Source of the DNA: Clostridia bacterium
Lineage (GTDB): Bacteria; Bacillota; Clostridia; Christensenellales; Aristaeellaceae
Length of the DNA stretch: 64,000 nucleotides
Direction of reading: 5' to 3'
NCBI GenBank assembly: GCA_017395685.1
Contig: JAFQOD010000023.1
Coordinates: 19,370 to 83,369 of the forward strand
The translations under genes and the position numbers were made by a program. The notes beneath the pieces were generated by a model, which searched no databases, had not been told where the DNA came from, and worked only from the letters and a program-made list of their open reading frames with translations. Below, piece by piece: positions 35,388-44,113 of the stretch. Position 1 is the first letter of the stretch. Each line of letters starts with the position of its first letter.

Positions 35388-36155
35388 TCAGCGCATCAGC
35401 ATGCCGCCGGTGGCATCCAATGTGGCGCCAGTCATATAATCCGACTGGCTGGACGCCAAGAACAAGACAATCCTGGCCACTTCTTCGGCCGTGGCCACCC
35501 GGCCCAGGGGAATGCGATCCAGATATTTTTGCCGCCTTTCGGGATCCTTCAGTGCATCGGCAATGATGGGCGTTTCCATAATGCCGGGGGCCACCGCATT
35601 CACATTGATACCGTAGGGGGCCGCCTCCCTGGCCAAGGATACGGTAAAGCCCACAAGCCCCGCCTTGGATGCGGCATAATGGGCATGGCCGGAGGTGGAT
35701 CCGCCGAAGGCCGCCTGGGATACCAGATTGACGATCTTTCCCTTTCTTTCATTCTCCAGGCAATAATTCAGCATGCGTTTGCACAGCATGAAGGGGCCGA
35801 TCAGATTGATATCCAGGGTTTTCCGGAAGGAATCGGTGGTCATTTCCTTTACATAGGCCGTCGGCCATATGCCAGCATTGTTGATCACAATATCCACCTG
35901 GCCAAAGGTATCCTTTGCCACATCGAACAAATGATTTATCTGCTCTTCACTGGAAACGTCGGTATGTACATAGTGGCAATCCGCCGGATATTTCTGCCTG
36001 ATTTCCTGAATCCACGCCGCAACCCTTTCCTCCGGCTGAATATCGGCAATCACCGCATTGCATCCCTCAGCCATCAACTTTTCCGCCACGGCTGCACCCA
36101 ATCCGCCGCCTGCGCCGGTAATGATGGCGGTTTTTCCCTGAATCTGATAATCCAC
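35388..36155 (-). CDS. Short-chain dehydrogenase/reductase
   Basis: 255 residues, classical SDR. TGAGGGLGAAVAE (cofactor), NNAGIWP, catalytic Ser in LVSQAAFGG, YAASKAG (Tyr and Lys) and VAPGIMETP are present. The aspartate in IADIQPE suggests NAD over NADP. The GTG start has GGGGAGG 8 bases upstream. It is one of two SDRs in this operon; the adjacent kinase and aldolase point to oxidation or reduction of a sugar or polyol. Confidence 0.92.
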   Translation of the reverse strand: MDYQIQGKTAIITGAGGGLGAAVAEKLMAEGCNAVIADIQPEERVAAWIQEIRQKYPADCHYVHTDVSSEEQINHLFDVAKDTFGQVDIVINNAGIWPTAYVKEMTTDSFRKTLDINLIGPFMLCKRMLNYCLENERKGKIVNLVSQAAFGGSTSGHAHYAASKAGLVGFTVSLAREAAPYGINVNAVAPGIMETPIIADALKDPERRQKYLDRIPLGRVATAEEVARIVLFLASSQSDYMTGATLDATGGMLMR

Positions 36156-36172
36156 GCTTCATTCCTCCCCTA

Positions 36173-37243
36173 TTAACGGGTCAGGCCTTGCAGCCAGGGG
36201 TGATCGGCGCATTCCTTGCCGTTCATCAGATAATGGGTGGATTTCTTTTCAAACCACAGCTTCTGCAGTTCCTTGAGCAGCAGCACAGGCGAATAGCTGA
36301 ATGCATCCCGGGTGCCCCCTGCCAGATGGGGCGTAACGGTCACATTATCCAGGGGGATCATCTTATAGGTGGCTCCCGGAGGCTCCAGATCAAATACATC
36401 CAGGGCAGCGCCGGCAATTTTCTTTGCCTTCAGGCATTCATAGAGGGCGTCTTCATCCACCAGGCCGGAGCGGGCGGTATTGATCAGATAAGCAGTGGGC
36501 TTCATTTTTGCCAGCATATCCTTATCCACCATATGATAGGTTTCCTTGGTCATACGGGAATGGATGGTCACAAAATCGGAGCATGCCATCAATTCTTCCA
36601 GGGAAACCATTTTCACATCGCTCTTTTCCTGGGAAACAAAGGGATCATAGGCCACAATATTCATTTCAAATCCCTTCAGGCGCTGGGCAACCTTCCGGCC
36701 GATATTGCCGTATCCCACAATGCCCACCGTTTTATCGCACAGATCGGGCACAGAGGCCGCATTGGCATAATCCCGCACCCAATTGCCAGCCTTCATTTCC
36801 ATATGGGATTTGGCAATATTGCGGCATTCGGAAATCATCATGCCAACGGTAAAATCCGCAACGGCATTGGCATTGCGGCCGGGGGTGTTGAATACCAGCA
36901 CGCCTTTTTCCGTGGCATATTCCACATTGATATTTTCCACACCCGCCCGCAGAACGCCGATGGCCTTCAGTTTTTCACAGGAATCAAGCACCTTTTTGGT
37001 CATCGGGCAGAACTGGGTAACAATCATATCTGCATCCCGGATGGCGGCCATGACGCCCTCATCCGGCTCATATTGCTCCCGGCCGCCCTGCTCGATCAGC
37101 AGGTTGATCTTTTGCAATTCCTCATAATCCTTCAGTTTCCATTCGATAACCTCTGTTTCAATATCTGTGCCTTCCAGCCGCTTGAAAGCATTTTCCAGAT
37201 CGCTGCAAGGAATCAGAAAATCGCCAATCCCTACAATTTTCAT
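36173..37243 (-). CDS. D-2-hydroxyacid dehydrogenase (SerA/GhrB family)
   Basis: 356 residues, NAD-dependent. The Rossmann motif is VGIVGYGNIGRKVA, the catalytic Arg lies in INTARSGLVDEDAL, the Glu in DLEPP and the His in TPHLAGGT. The N-terminal 100 residues form the split catalytic domain. It is not a phosphoglycerate dehydrogenase: the ACT domain is absent. In this operon it may reduce or oxidise a sugar-derived 2-keto acid. AAAGGA precedes the ATG. Confidence 0.9.
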   Translation of the reverse strand: MKIVGIGDFLIPCSDLENAFKRLEGTDIETEVIEWKLKDYEELQKINLLIEQGGREQYEPDEGVMAAIRDADMIVTQFCPMTKKVLDSCEKLKAIGVLRAGVENINVEYATEKGVLVFNTPGRNANAVADFTVGMMISECRNIAKSHMEMKAGNWVRDYANAASVPDLCDKTVGIVGYGNIGRKVAQRLKGFEMNIVAYDPFVSQEKSDVKMVSLEELMACSDFVTIHSRMTKETYHMVDKDMLAKMKPTAYLINTARSGLVDEDALYECLKAKKIAGAALDVFDLEPPGATYKMIPLDNVTVTPHLAGGTRDAFSYSPVLLLKELQKLWFEKKSTHYLMNGKECADHPWLQGLTR

Positions 37244-37285
37244 GATTTCATCCTTTCTTACGTGAAAATTTTATCCGGCAATTAT

Positions 37286-39121
37286 TTATCCCTTATTCAA
37301 CCAGACCGGCATTCCATCATGACTGAAAGAAACGGGAACCGGTGCAGGTGTTACCCTGAGCCAGCTGGAGAAGAATGCGCCGGTCTTTCCTGCGCTGGCA
37401 TAATCGATCAATTGCATCATTTCGCCCGATTCATCCCTGACCTCGGCAATCACCCATTGATTCCTGCCGTCGCCCTTTTTCACATGCGCATTCCGGAGGG
37501 CTTCCACCGAAAATACCGTACGGGGCAGGATCTTATGATGGGTATAATCCATATCATGCACCATCAGGATGGGGCCGTAATAGATGGATGTGCGCCCCTT
37601 GAACCGATCCTCCCCGGCCCAGAAATGCACCTGCATATCCAGATCAAGCACGATTGTATCCCCGTTTTCCCATTCCTTTTCAATGGGATAATATTGACCG
37701 GCCTTCAGATCGGAAAGCGCCTCGCCGTTCAGCCTGCCCTTCGTTTCGTGGGACCAGCAGGGAATGCGCATTTGTAGGGAAAACTTTTCCTTCTTTTCCA
37801 GGCCCCGCACAGTCACCGTCACACGGCCGGATGCCGGATAATCCCCCTGCACATAGAGATTGATTTTCTGTTTTCCAGGCGTCACCGAATCCAATGAGCA
37901 GGGGCTGTAATAATTCAGGTACAGGCTCCTTTCATCGGTCATCGCCGCCCAGCGCACCACTTCACCCACCCCGCGGCAGGAATTGGCCTGGCAGCAATTA
38001 ACATCCGGCGCTGCGCCATTATAGCAGAAGGCCAGCGGCACCTGGGATTTAACGAAAAATCCTTCCATGGGATTATCATAGGCCACTTCCCGCAGGTTGG
38101 GCGAAAGGCTGCCCAGGATCGTATTGTAATAGGTCAATTCAATCTCATCGGCCACATAGGAATTTTTGCAGTAACGCAGATATTCCAGGCTGTAGGCGAT
38201 CCAGGCAATGCTGCAGCAGGTTTCAATGGCACCGGGCTCGTAGGGCGTTCCGATGGCGCATTCCTTGGTGCTGAAGGCGCCGTTGTTGTGCCGGTCGGTC
38301 TTTACAATGCTCCACCAGATTTTTTCGATTACATCGTAATATTCCTGATTGCCCGTTTCTTCCCAGAGCACGCCCAGCATCATGATGCCGTGCAGTGCCT
38401 CCCAGCGCTTATCCCCCACCTGATGGAATTCATTGCCCGCTTTCACGCCGTTAAACCAATCCATGGTTTGCGGCCATTCCTTTTCCAGCAGGCGCATGCA
38501 TTCCTTCAGATATTTTTCATCCTTCGTTTCCTGATAGAGAAGGGCATAGATATGGCCGACGGAAAAAGATACGGTTTTGAAACCAACGGCGTAGGTGCGA
38601 TCCTCAAAATGACGGATGCAATTATCCGCCGCTTCCAGCGCAATCTGTTTGGCCAGGGCATTTCCTGTGGCTTTATACCAGTAAAACATGCCGGATGCGC
38701 CCAGATACTGGCCCCAGATATCCCAATTCTCTTCATAGCCCAGCTTATTGCCGCCCATCCGCTTTTCCGGCGGGAAGGATCCAAGATAGCCATCCTGGCC
38801 CCGCTCCTTGGCGATCAGGTTGACAATTTCTTCCCCGGCTTCATAGATCTCCCGGGTCTTATACATCCGATAGCAGAAGGAAAGCCCGATCAGATGCATT
38901 CCCCAGAAGCAGGCGGCCTCCAGAAATGCACCTTCATAGGGGCTGCGGGTGGCATCCCCCCCATGATTGCACCGGTGCAGTGATTCAATGATTTCCGGAT
39001 TATCCTCTATTGCATGCAGGCCCCAGGTTTTGATATAGTTTGCGGTTTTGTAGGCAATAAACCCTTCCGGTTTCAATGCAGAAATCAAGCTTTCAGGCAA
39101 TTGTTTTCCATCAATGCTCAT
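37286..39121 (-). CDS. GH127-type glycoside hydrolase (beta-L-arabinofuranosidase-like)
   Basis: About 611 residues, cytoplasmic (no signal peptide). An (alpha/alpha)6 barrel occupies the first ~390 residues and beta-sandwiches follow. The zinc-thiolate site of GH127 is conserved: E300-x-C302 (IETCC) and C376-C377 (NCCQAN). In this family the second of the paired Cys is the nucleophile. The 74-residue spacing matches the characterised enzyme. I chose the ATG at 39121, preceded by GGAGGAAAG. Related families GH142 and GH146 share these motifs, so the sugar released is uncertain. Confidence 0.88.
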   Translation of the reverse strand: MSIDGKQLPESLISALKPEGFIAYKTANYIKTWGLHAIEDNPEIIESLHRCNHGGDATRSPYEGAFLEAACFWGMHLIGLSFCYRMYKTREIYEAGEEIVNLIAKERGQDGYLGSFPPEKRMGGNKLGYEENWDIWGQYLGASGMFYWYKATGNALAKQIALEAADNCIRHFEDRTYAVGFKTVSFSVGHIYALLYQETKDEKYLKECMRLLEKEWPQTMDWFNGVKAGNEFHQVGDKRWEALHGIMMLGVLWEETGNQEYYDVIEKIWWSIVKTDRHNNGAFSTKECAIGTPYEPGAIETCCSIAWIAYSLEYLRYCKNSYVADEIELTYYNTILGSLSPNLREVAYDNPMEGFFVKSQVPLAFCYNGAAPDVNCCQANSCRGVGEVVRWAAMTDERSLYLNYYSPCSLDSVTPGKQKINLYVQGDYPASGRVTVTVRGLEKKEKFSLQMRIPCWSHETKGRLNGEALSDLKAGQYYPIEKEWENGDTIVLDLDMQVHFWAGEDRFKGRTSIYYGPILMVHDMDYTHHKILPRTVFSVEALRNAHVKKGDGRNQWVIAEVRDESGEMMQLIDYASAGKTGAFFSSWLRVTPAPVPVSFSHDGMPVWLNKG

Positions 39122-39153
39122 TAGACTTTCCTCCATCATTGCTTATCCGTTCA

Positions 39154-39858
39154 TCAGAGCGGAACAACAACCTGATCGATGCCCCACACCGTTACTTCTT
39201 CCACAACGGCACGGGCGGGCAGCTTGCAGATGAACAGCGCAGTTTCTGCGATATCCTCAACGCCCAGCTTGCAGGTGGAATCGGCAAGGCCTGCGGCGCT
39301 CTGGAAACGGGTGGCGGCCTGGGCGGGAATCAGGCAGGTAACGCGAACGCCCTGGTTCTGCAGTTCCGTATACAGGCCCTTGGAGAAATTGAGCACACCG
39401 GCCTTGGCAGCGGCGTAAACGCTCCATTCCGGCCAGCATTCCTTGGCACACACAGAAGAAATATTGATGATCGTGCCGCTGCCCTGGCCGCACATGACGG
39501 GGGCAAATACATTGGCGCCATAAATCACGCTGTTCAGATTCAATGCAATGGCTTTATCGATTTCTTCCTTGGTCTGATCGGCCACATTCTTGATGGCGAT
39601 GCCGCCGCCGGCATTATTGATCAGCACATCCAGCCTGCCGTACTTTTCAAGAATCATTTTCTTGGCCTCCAGCCAGGCGCAGTAATCCGTCACATCCATG
39701 CGCAGGAAATCACAGCCGATTTCCTTGGCCGTATCCTTGAGTTCATTTTCCTTGCGGGCAGCAATGACGACTTTTGCCCCTGCATCGGTAAATGCCTTTG
39801 CCATCGCCTTGCCATAGCCGCTGGTACCACCGGTAATCAATACGATTTGATCCTTCAT
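39154..39858 (-). CDS. Short-chain dehydrogenase/reductase
   Basis: About 234 residues. TGGTSGYGKAMAK, NNAGGGIAI, catalytic Ser in NISSVCAKE and YAAAKAG are intact. AARKENEL after beta-2 suggests NADP. I chose the ATG at 39858, with AAGGGAGAAA upstream. It is the first gene of the six-gene sugar operon and diverges from the DeoR-family gene. The substrate is probably a sugar or its acid; unproven. Confidence 0.9.
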   Translation of the reverse strand: MKDQIVLITGGTSGYGKAMAKAFTDAGAKVVIAARKENELKDTAKEIGCDFLRMDVTDYCAWLEAKKMILEKYGRLDVLINNAGGGIAIKNVADQTKEEIDKAIALNLNSVIYGANVFAPVMCGQGSGTIINISSVCAKECWPEWSVYAAAKAGVLNFSKGLYTELQNQGVRVTCLIPAQAATRFQSAAGLADSTCKLGVEDIAETALFICKLPARAVVEEVTVWGIDQVVVPL

Positions 39859-39921
39859 TTTGATTTCTCCCTTCATGCTGTTTTCATTTCTTTTTGCTCC
39901 ATTGAAACGATTTTGCTACTA

Positions 39922-39939
39922 TTTGAACAAATTTTCAAA
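39922..39939. promoter_or_regulatory. Candidate operator in the divergent region
   Basis: TTTGAA (39922-39927) and TTCAAA (39934-39939) form an inverted repeat with a 6-base spacer in the leader/promoter side of the minus-strand operon. A second one, GAATT-GCAA-AATTC, lies at 40058-40071 before the DeoR gene. Either may be the DeoR-type operator. Confidence 0.4.
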
Positions 39940-39966
39940 ATTCGTGCATTTCCCCTCCGCCTGCTA

Positions 39967-39994
39967 TTGACTTTTTTCCCGAAAATCATATATT
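39967..39994 (+). promoter_or_regulatory. Promoter of the DeoR-family gene
   Basis: TTGACT (39967-39972) and TATATT (39989-39994), 16-base spacer. Confidence 0.55.
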
Positions 39995-40110
39995 ATGATT
40001 GTGATCATTATTTGGCAAATGCTGCTCATTTTCTTGCATTTTTCATTCAATGAAAAGAATTGCAAAATTCGATCCGGACGATTCCATTCCATCAACGAGA
40101 GGGGATTTCC

Positions 40111-40893
40111 ATGAAAGCCAAGCGTATGACCCAGATTCTCAATTATGTAACCCAGATCGGCGTATGCTCTTACGAAGAATTGGGCGAGCATTTCAAGGTA
40201 TCCGTAAGCACCATCAGGCGGGACGTGGAGGAATTGCTGCGATCCAATTCCCTGGCCAAAGCCCGGGGCGGCGTAATCGCCATCGAGCCGGACGGCAGCC
40301 CCGTTCCCTTTGCCGCCAAATCCATGCTGTCCGGCTCCGGCCTGAGCATTGATGACAAGAAATTTGCCATTGCCCGCCGGGCCAGCGAATTGGTGGAGGA
40401 TAACGATATCATTTTCCTGGGCTCCGGCATTACGGTTGCCTGTATGGTGCCCTTTCTGAAAGGGAAAAGGGGCCTGTACATCATCACCAACAACCTGCAT
40501 GTGCTCAACGAGGTGAAGCATTATTCCCTCAATGCAATGGTTGTGGGCGGCAATCTGAATCTGAACACCTTTTCCATCGTGGGCATTCAATCCATCCGCC
40601 AATTGCAATCCCTGAATGCCAACAAGGCATTTCTGGGATGCAACGGGATTACCACTTCCTGCAGCGTCACCAATGTTTCCGAAGTGGAAGCGGATATCAA
40701 ACGGGAAGCCATGGCCATCAGCAATGAATGCTATCTGCTGACCGAGTGCCAGAAATTCGGGAAAATGTCCCTTTACACATTCGCCAATCTGGAGGATTTC
40801 AGCACCATCATTACCGATTCGGCGCCATCCAAGGAATTTATCGATATCTTCCAGCGCATTGACCGCAAGCTGATTGTCGCTGATCAGGCATAA
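40111..40893 (+). CDS. DeoR-family sugar-operon regulator
   Basis: About 260 residues. N-terminal winged helix-turn-helix with YEELGEHFKVSVSTIRRDVEEL (residues 17-38). The C-terminal sugar-phosphate-binding domain includes NDIIFLGSGITVACMVPFL, ITNNLHVLNEV and VVGGNLNLNTFSIVG. The ATG at 40111 has GAGAGGGG upstream. It diverges from the SDR-GH127-aldolase-kinase operon and converges on the isomerase/GH38/importer run, so it may repress one or both until a sugar phosphate binds. Confidence 0.9.
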   Translation: MKAKRMTQILNYVTQIGVCSYEELGEHFKVSVSTIRRDVEELLRSNSLAKARGGVIAIEPDGSPVPFAAKSMLSGSGLSIDDKKFAIARRASELVEDNDIIFLGSGITVACMVPFLKGKRGLYIITNNLHVLNEVKHYSLNAMVVGGNLNLNTFSIVGIQSIRQLQSLNANKAFLGCNGITTSCSVTNVSEVEADIKREAMAISNECYLLTECQKFGKMSLYTFANLEDFSTIITDSAPSKEFIDIFQRIDRKLIVADQA

Positions 40894-40914
40894 CAACCCA
40901 ATATCCCGATGAAC

Positions 40915-40956
40915 ACGCTGATATGGGCACTCAGGCCTCATATCAGCGTATTTTTA
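40915..40956. terminator. Bidirectional terminator between DeoR and isomerase genes
   Basis: ACGCTGATATG (40915-40925) pairs with CATATCAGCGT (40939-40949), followed by TTTTT. It stops the DeoR transcript and can also end the minus-strand run. Confidence 0.88.
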
Positions 40957-40959
40957 TTG

Positions 40960-41649
40960 TCACTTGTTTACGTAATTCTTATAATCAATGAAAATCAGAT
41001 GGCTGGGGGCCACATCCTCTTCAATGGCGGGCAGACGGCCGGAAACCTCATAGAAGCGGTTATCGGTGCAATCGTCATTGGTGGTGGATACTTCATAGAG
41101 CACCACGTCGCCGGTGCCGGGAACGCCCTGCCACTTATGATACTGACCGGGAAGCAGGGTGATGCTCCGGCCGGGCTTCAGGGTAACGGAACCGCCGGCA
41201 GGAACGGTGACCTTTTTGCCGTCAATTGTTACCGTGACATCAGCATCGGAGAGCTGCTCATTTTCATCAGAACCATACAGCCATACCTGTAGATCGCCGC
41301 CGCCGCGGTTGATAATATCCTCCATCTTGCTCCAATGGAAATGATAGGGCAGAATCTGGCCGTCGGCCACCAGCAGCACCTTTTCCGCATAGGGCTTGGG
41401 ATACTGATCCTTTTTGAAGAAATTGCCGTTGCGCAGCGTCAGGATGGTCAAGCCCACCTTGTCGAAATCGCCGCTGCCGAAATCCGTAATATCCCAGCCC
41501 AGCATATTATCCACCAGTTCCTGCTCATCGGCGGGCAGGTTTTTCCAGTCTTCCGGCGTGTAATAGGCAAAAGGAGGAAGAGGATAGCCGAATTTTTCCA
41601 TTGTCTTGATGGCCCAATCGATTACCCGGTTGATTTCTGAACGCTTCAT
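40960..41649 (-). CDS. D-lyxose ketol-isomerase (also acts on mannose in this family)
   Basis: About 229 residues, cupin-fold. Family signatures: KRSEINRVIDWA at the start, LPPFAYYTPEDW, LGWDITDFGSGDF, metal-binding HFHWSKMEDIINRGGG and QYHKWQG. Characterised members interconvert D-lyxose/D-xylulose and D-mannose/D-fructose with Mn2+ or similar. I chose the ATG at 41649, 9 bases after AAAGG. It lies 15 bases after the GH38 gene, so channelling mannose from alpha-mannosides into fructose is a good inference. Confidence 0.9.
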   Translation of the reverse strand: MKRSEINRVIDWAIKTMEKFGYPLPPFAYYTPEDWKNLPADEQELVDNMLGWDITDFGSGDFDKVGLTILTLRNGNFFKKDQYPKPYAEKVLLVADGQILPYHFHWSKMEDIINRGGGDLQVWLYGSDENEQLSDADVTVTIDGKKVTVPAGGSVTLKPGRSITLLPGQYHKWQGVPGTGDVVLYEVSTTNDDCTDNRFYEVSGRLPAIEEDVAPSHLIFIDYKNYVNK

Positions 41650-41664
41650 TTCTTTCATCCTTTC

Positions 41665-44049
41665 TCATTCAATTCTCAGGGTGTAGATTTGATGTTTATG
41701 AAGCGGAATTTTCATCCGCTCTGTTTCCACCGGTTCATTCAAAGGCTTTTCCACCAGATTCACTTCCGTGATTTTCCGTTTCTTATCAAAGCGAAGGGAG
41801 AAAATGCCGTCTTTTCCGCCTGCTTCCTGAAGTCGCAGGATACATCCCTTTCCGTCATGGGCCGGCTTGAATGCGGTGATCACCACATCCCCCTCCCAGT
41901 GAAAGGGCACGGATAAATCGCACAGGTTGTAGGCATATCCTGCTCGGGTCAATTCCCCTTTTCCGATTCCATGAACATAAGGCCATACCTCAAATTCCAG
42001 GCAATGCTTGCCGGTATCCCTTGTGCCATCGCAATCCCAGATTTCTTCGATGCTTGGGATCACTGTATCGCCGCACATCTGCGGGGATCGAAGCAGGGAA
42101 ATCTCTATCCGGCCCGGCATCCATTTCAAGGACGGCAGCCCCCGGTTCAATACCGCCACGCCTTTTTCGCCGTCGATGGCGTGCTTCATCCAATGCAGGG
42201 CCGGATATTCCCCAAGGGGCATGGTATATTTGCTCTCGGGCCGGGTAGGCCTGATGGTTTCCGGATCAAAGGCCCGATCGATATGGGCGTAGGGGATTTC
42301 CCACGTGGATACCAGCCCGTGATCATCCACCGGAATAATGGCCCGCAACCGGCGGTCATAGGTATCCCAATCCACCTCGATGCGGAAGGAAAGTCGCTTG
42401 CCATCGGCGGATGGCCTTACAAAAATCTCCCAGGACAGCTTTTTCACGGAGGGATCGGTGCCGTCGTATTTCCCCCGCCACCACAGGCAATCCCCCATAT
42501 CGTAAACCACATAATTGTATTTCCCCAGCAGCAGCGGATCCCCAAGATACAGGGTGCTGTGATTATCGCCATAATCCGTCTGCAGCATCAATTCGCCGAT
42601 GCGCACCTGATCGCTGTGATTCCGGATCCATGTGATATTTTCGAAGCGGAATTTTCCGAATACGTCCTGTCCATCCGTCAGGGCGCTGCGTATTCCCCGT
42701 AAATCGTATTCCACTTCAATTTCTCCCAGGGTTTTGCGGCCGATTCCCTCCACATGCCGCCGGCCATCCGGCAATCGCTTGCAGATTTTCTGCTTGGGAA
42801 TCGGAAGGATCCCATCGGCGATGGCGTCGGCCTCATCCAGATAATCCATCAATTCCTGCTGGCCGCTATCGGTATGGGCACCGCTGATGGAATCATGATG
42901 CATATTGAGAAGCACATTACGCCAGGCCTGATCCAATTCTTCCTGGGGAATGCTCACCTCTTCGCCCCGATAAATTTTCCCTGCCAGGAAGGCCTCCGCC
43001 CTGCATAAGGCATAGGCCGTGGCCCGGGTGCGCTGCTTATTTTCGATCCGGCTCACATAGCAGCCCTGATGCACGGGATTCAGATCGCAGGTGATCTGCT
43101 GATGCTGATCGGCAACGGAAAGATAATATTCCTTCTTTTCCGTCCAGAAATCCCCCACATTGGCATAGGTGATTTCCACGTCGGGCCGCTCCTGCCGCAC
43201 CCGATCCACCGCATCCGTGATGACCCGGCTGGGCAGCACTTCCTCACCGCCGATGAGCGCATAGACGGTCTCCTCCGGGCGGCCGATCATCTTATGCAGA
43301 AAGGCGATCACTTCATCCATGGGATAGGGATGCTCCTCCACCATCCCTCTTTGACCGCAATCGTCGCAGCCCCTTCCGGCGCATTGCCTGCAATGGGTGT
43401 GGCGGGCGGTGATGTAATAGGCATTTCCGTCATTCCACCAGATGAATTTGCCTATCCTGTCCAGGCAGGGCAGCTTTGTCCCATCGATCCCCACCCAATA
43501 ATCCTCATCCACATAGCGGTATTTCAATCCGCCGATGCATTCTGCGCCTGCCAGCTTTACCACCTGGGGCATATTGGCGCTGTTGCCGAAGGCGTCCCAC
43601 AGCCAGGCAATTTTCCGGCCAGGGCTGTCCTTGGCGCATACCCGATCGTAAAATGGCTCTGCCAGCAGATAATTGCGGGCCAGCCCCTCCGCCGGGGAAT
43701 AATTGGTTTCGGGGGTTAATTCTCCCTGCAGCAGAATTTCAATCCTGCCATCCCGGATCAGCTGCTCGATCCTTTCTCTCTTTTCAGGATGGCGATTCAG
43801 ATAGGTACGCAGCACCAGATGCTGTCCCTCTGAATAATGCATGCCTGCATGCGCTTCCAGATCCAGATACCGATCCATGATCCATTCCCAAAGATCGGCA
43901 TAGCTGTGATGCAGATAACCGTTATGAAGCGTCTGCCTGTCATAGCAGCGGGCCCATTGCGGATCCAGATGGCTGTGCCAGATGATTTTCAGCTTCTTCC
44001 CCAAATCATCCACATCCTTTTTCGGTAAATCACGGAATCCATATTTCAT
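41665..44049 (-). CDS. GH38 alpha-mannosidase with an inserted four-Cys motif
   Basis: About 794 residues, no signal peptide, hence cytoplasmic. Zinc site HSHLD (25-29), GRIEILLQGELTPETN (101-116), nucleophile Asp152 in WLWDAFGNS and HHDSISGAH near 395 are all GH38 features. Unusual: residues 220-231 carry C-x2-C-x4-C-x2-C (HCRQCAGRGCDDC), resembling the DnaJ zinc repeat and not a normal part of GH38. The ATG at 44049 lacks a ribosome site. A TTG at 44004, with AAAAAGGA before it, would start MGKKLKIIWHSHLD, closer to relatives. It probably hydrolyses imported alpha-mannosides. Confidence 0.87.
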   Translation of the reverse strand: MKYGFRDLPKKDVDDLGKKLKIIWHSHLDPQWARCYDRQTLHNGYLHHSYADLWEWIMDRYLDLEAHAGMHYSEGQHLVLRTYLNRHPEKRERIEQLIRDGRIEILLQGELTPETNYSPAEGLARNYLLAEPFYDRVCAKDSPGRKIAWLWDAFGNSANMPQVVKLAGAECIGGLKYRYVDEDYWVGIDGTKLPCLDRIGKFIWWNDGNAYYITARHTHCRQCAGRGCDDCGQRGMVEEHPYPMDEVIAFLHKMIGRPEETVYALIGGEEVLPSRVITDAVDRVRQERPDVEITYANVGDFWTEKKEYYLSVADQHQQITCDLNPVHQGCYVSRIENKQRTRATAYALCRAEAFLAGKIYRGEEVSIPQEELDQAWRNVLLNMHHDSISGAHTDSGQQELMDYLDEADAIADGILPIPKQKICKRLPDGRRHVEGIGRKTLGEIEVEYDLRGIRSALTDGQDVFGKFRFENITWIRNHSDQVRIGELMLQTDYGDNHSTLYLGDPLLLGKYNYVVYDMGDCLWWRGKYDGTDPSVKKLSWEIFVRPSADGKRLSFRIEVDWDTYDRRLRAIIPVDDHGLVSTWEIPYAHIDRAFDPETIRPTRPESKYTMPLGEYPALHWMKHAIDGEKGVAVLNRGLPSLKWMPGRIEISLLRSPQMCGDTVIPSIEEIWDCDGTRDTGKHCLEFEVWPYVHGIGKGELTRAGYAYNLCDLSVPFHWEGDVVITAFKPAHDGKGCILRLQEAGGKDGIFSLRFDKKRKITEVNLVEKPLNEPVETERMKIPLHKHQIYTLRIE

Positions 44050-44072
44050 GCACTATTCAGAAGCACCGCTGA

Positions 44073-44101
44073 CCGGCAGGAGGGGAATCCCCCCCCGCCG
44101 G
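44073..44101 (-). terminator. GC-rich hairpin between binding protein and GH38 genes
   Basis: CCGGC...GCCGG arms with inner G and C runs, in the gap between the two genes, and no T tract. It fits an RNA-stabilising or partial-termination stem that keeps the binding-protein message more abundant than the enzyme's, as in many sugar-importer operons. Confidence 0.5.
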
Positions 44102-44113
44102 AAAATGTGCGGA

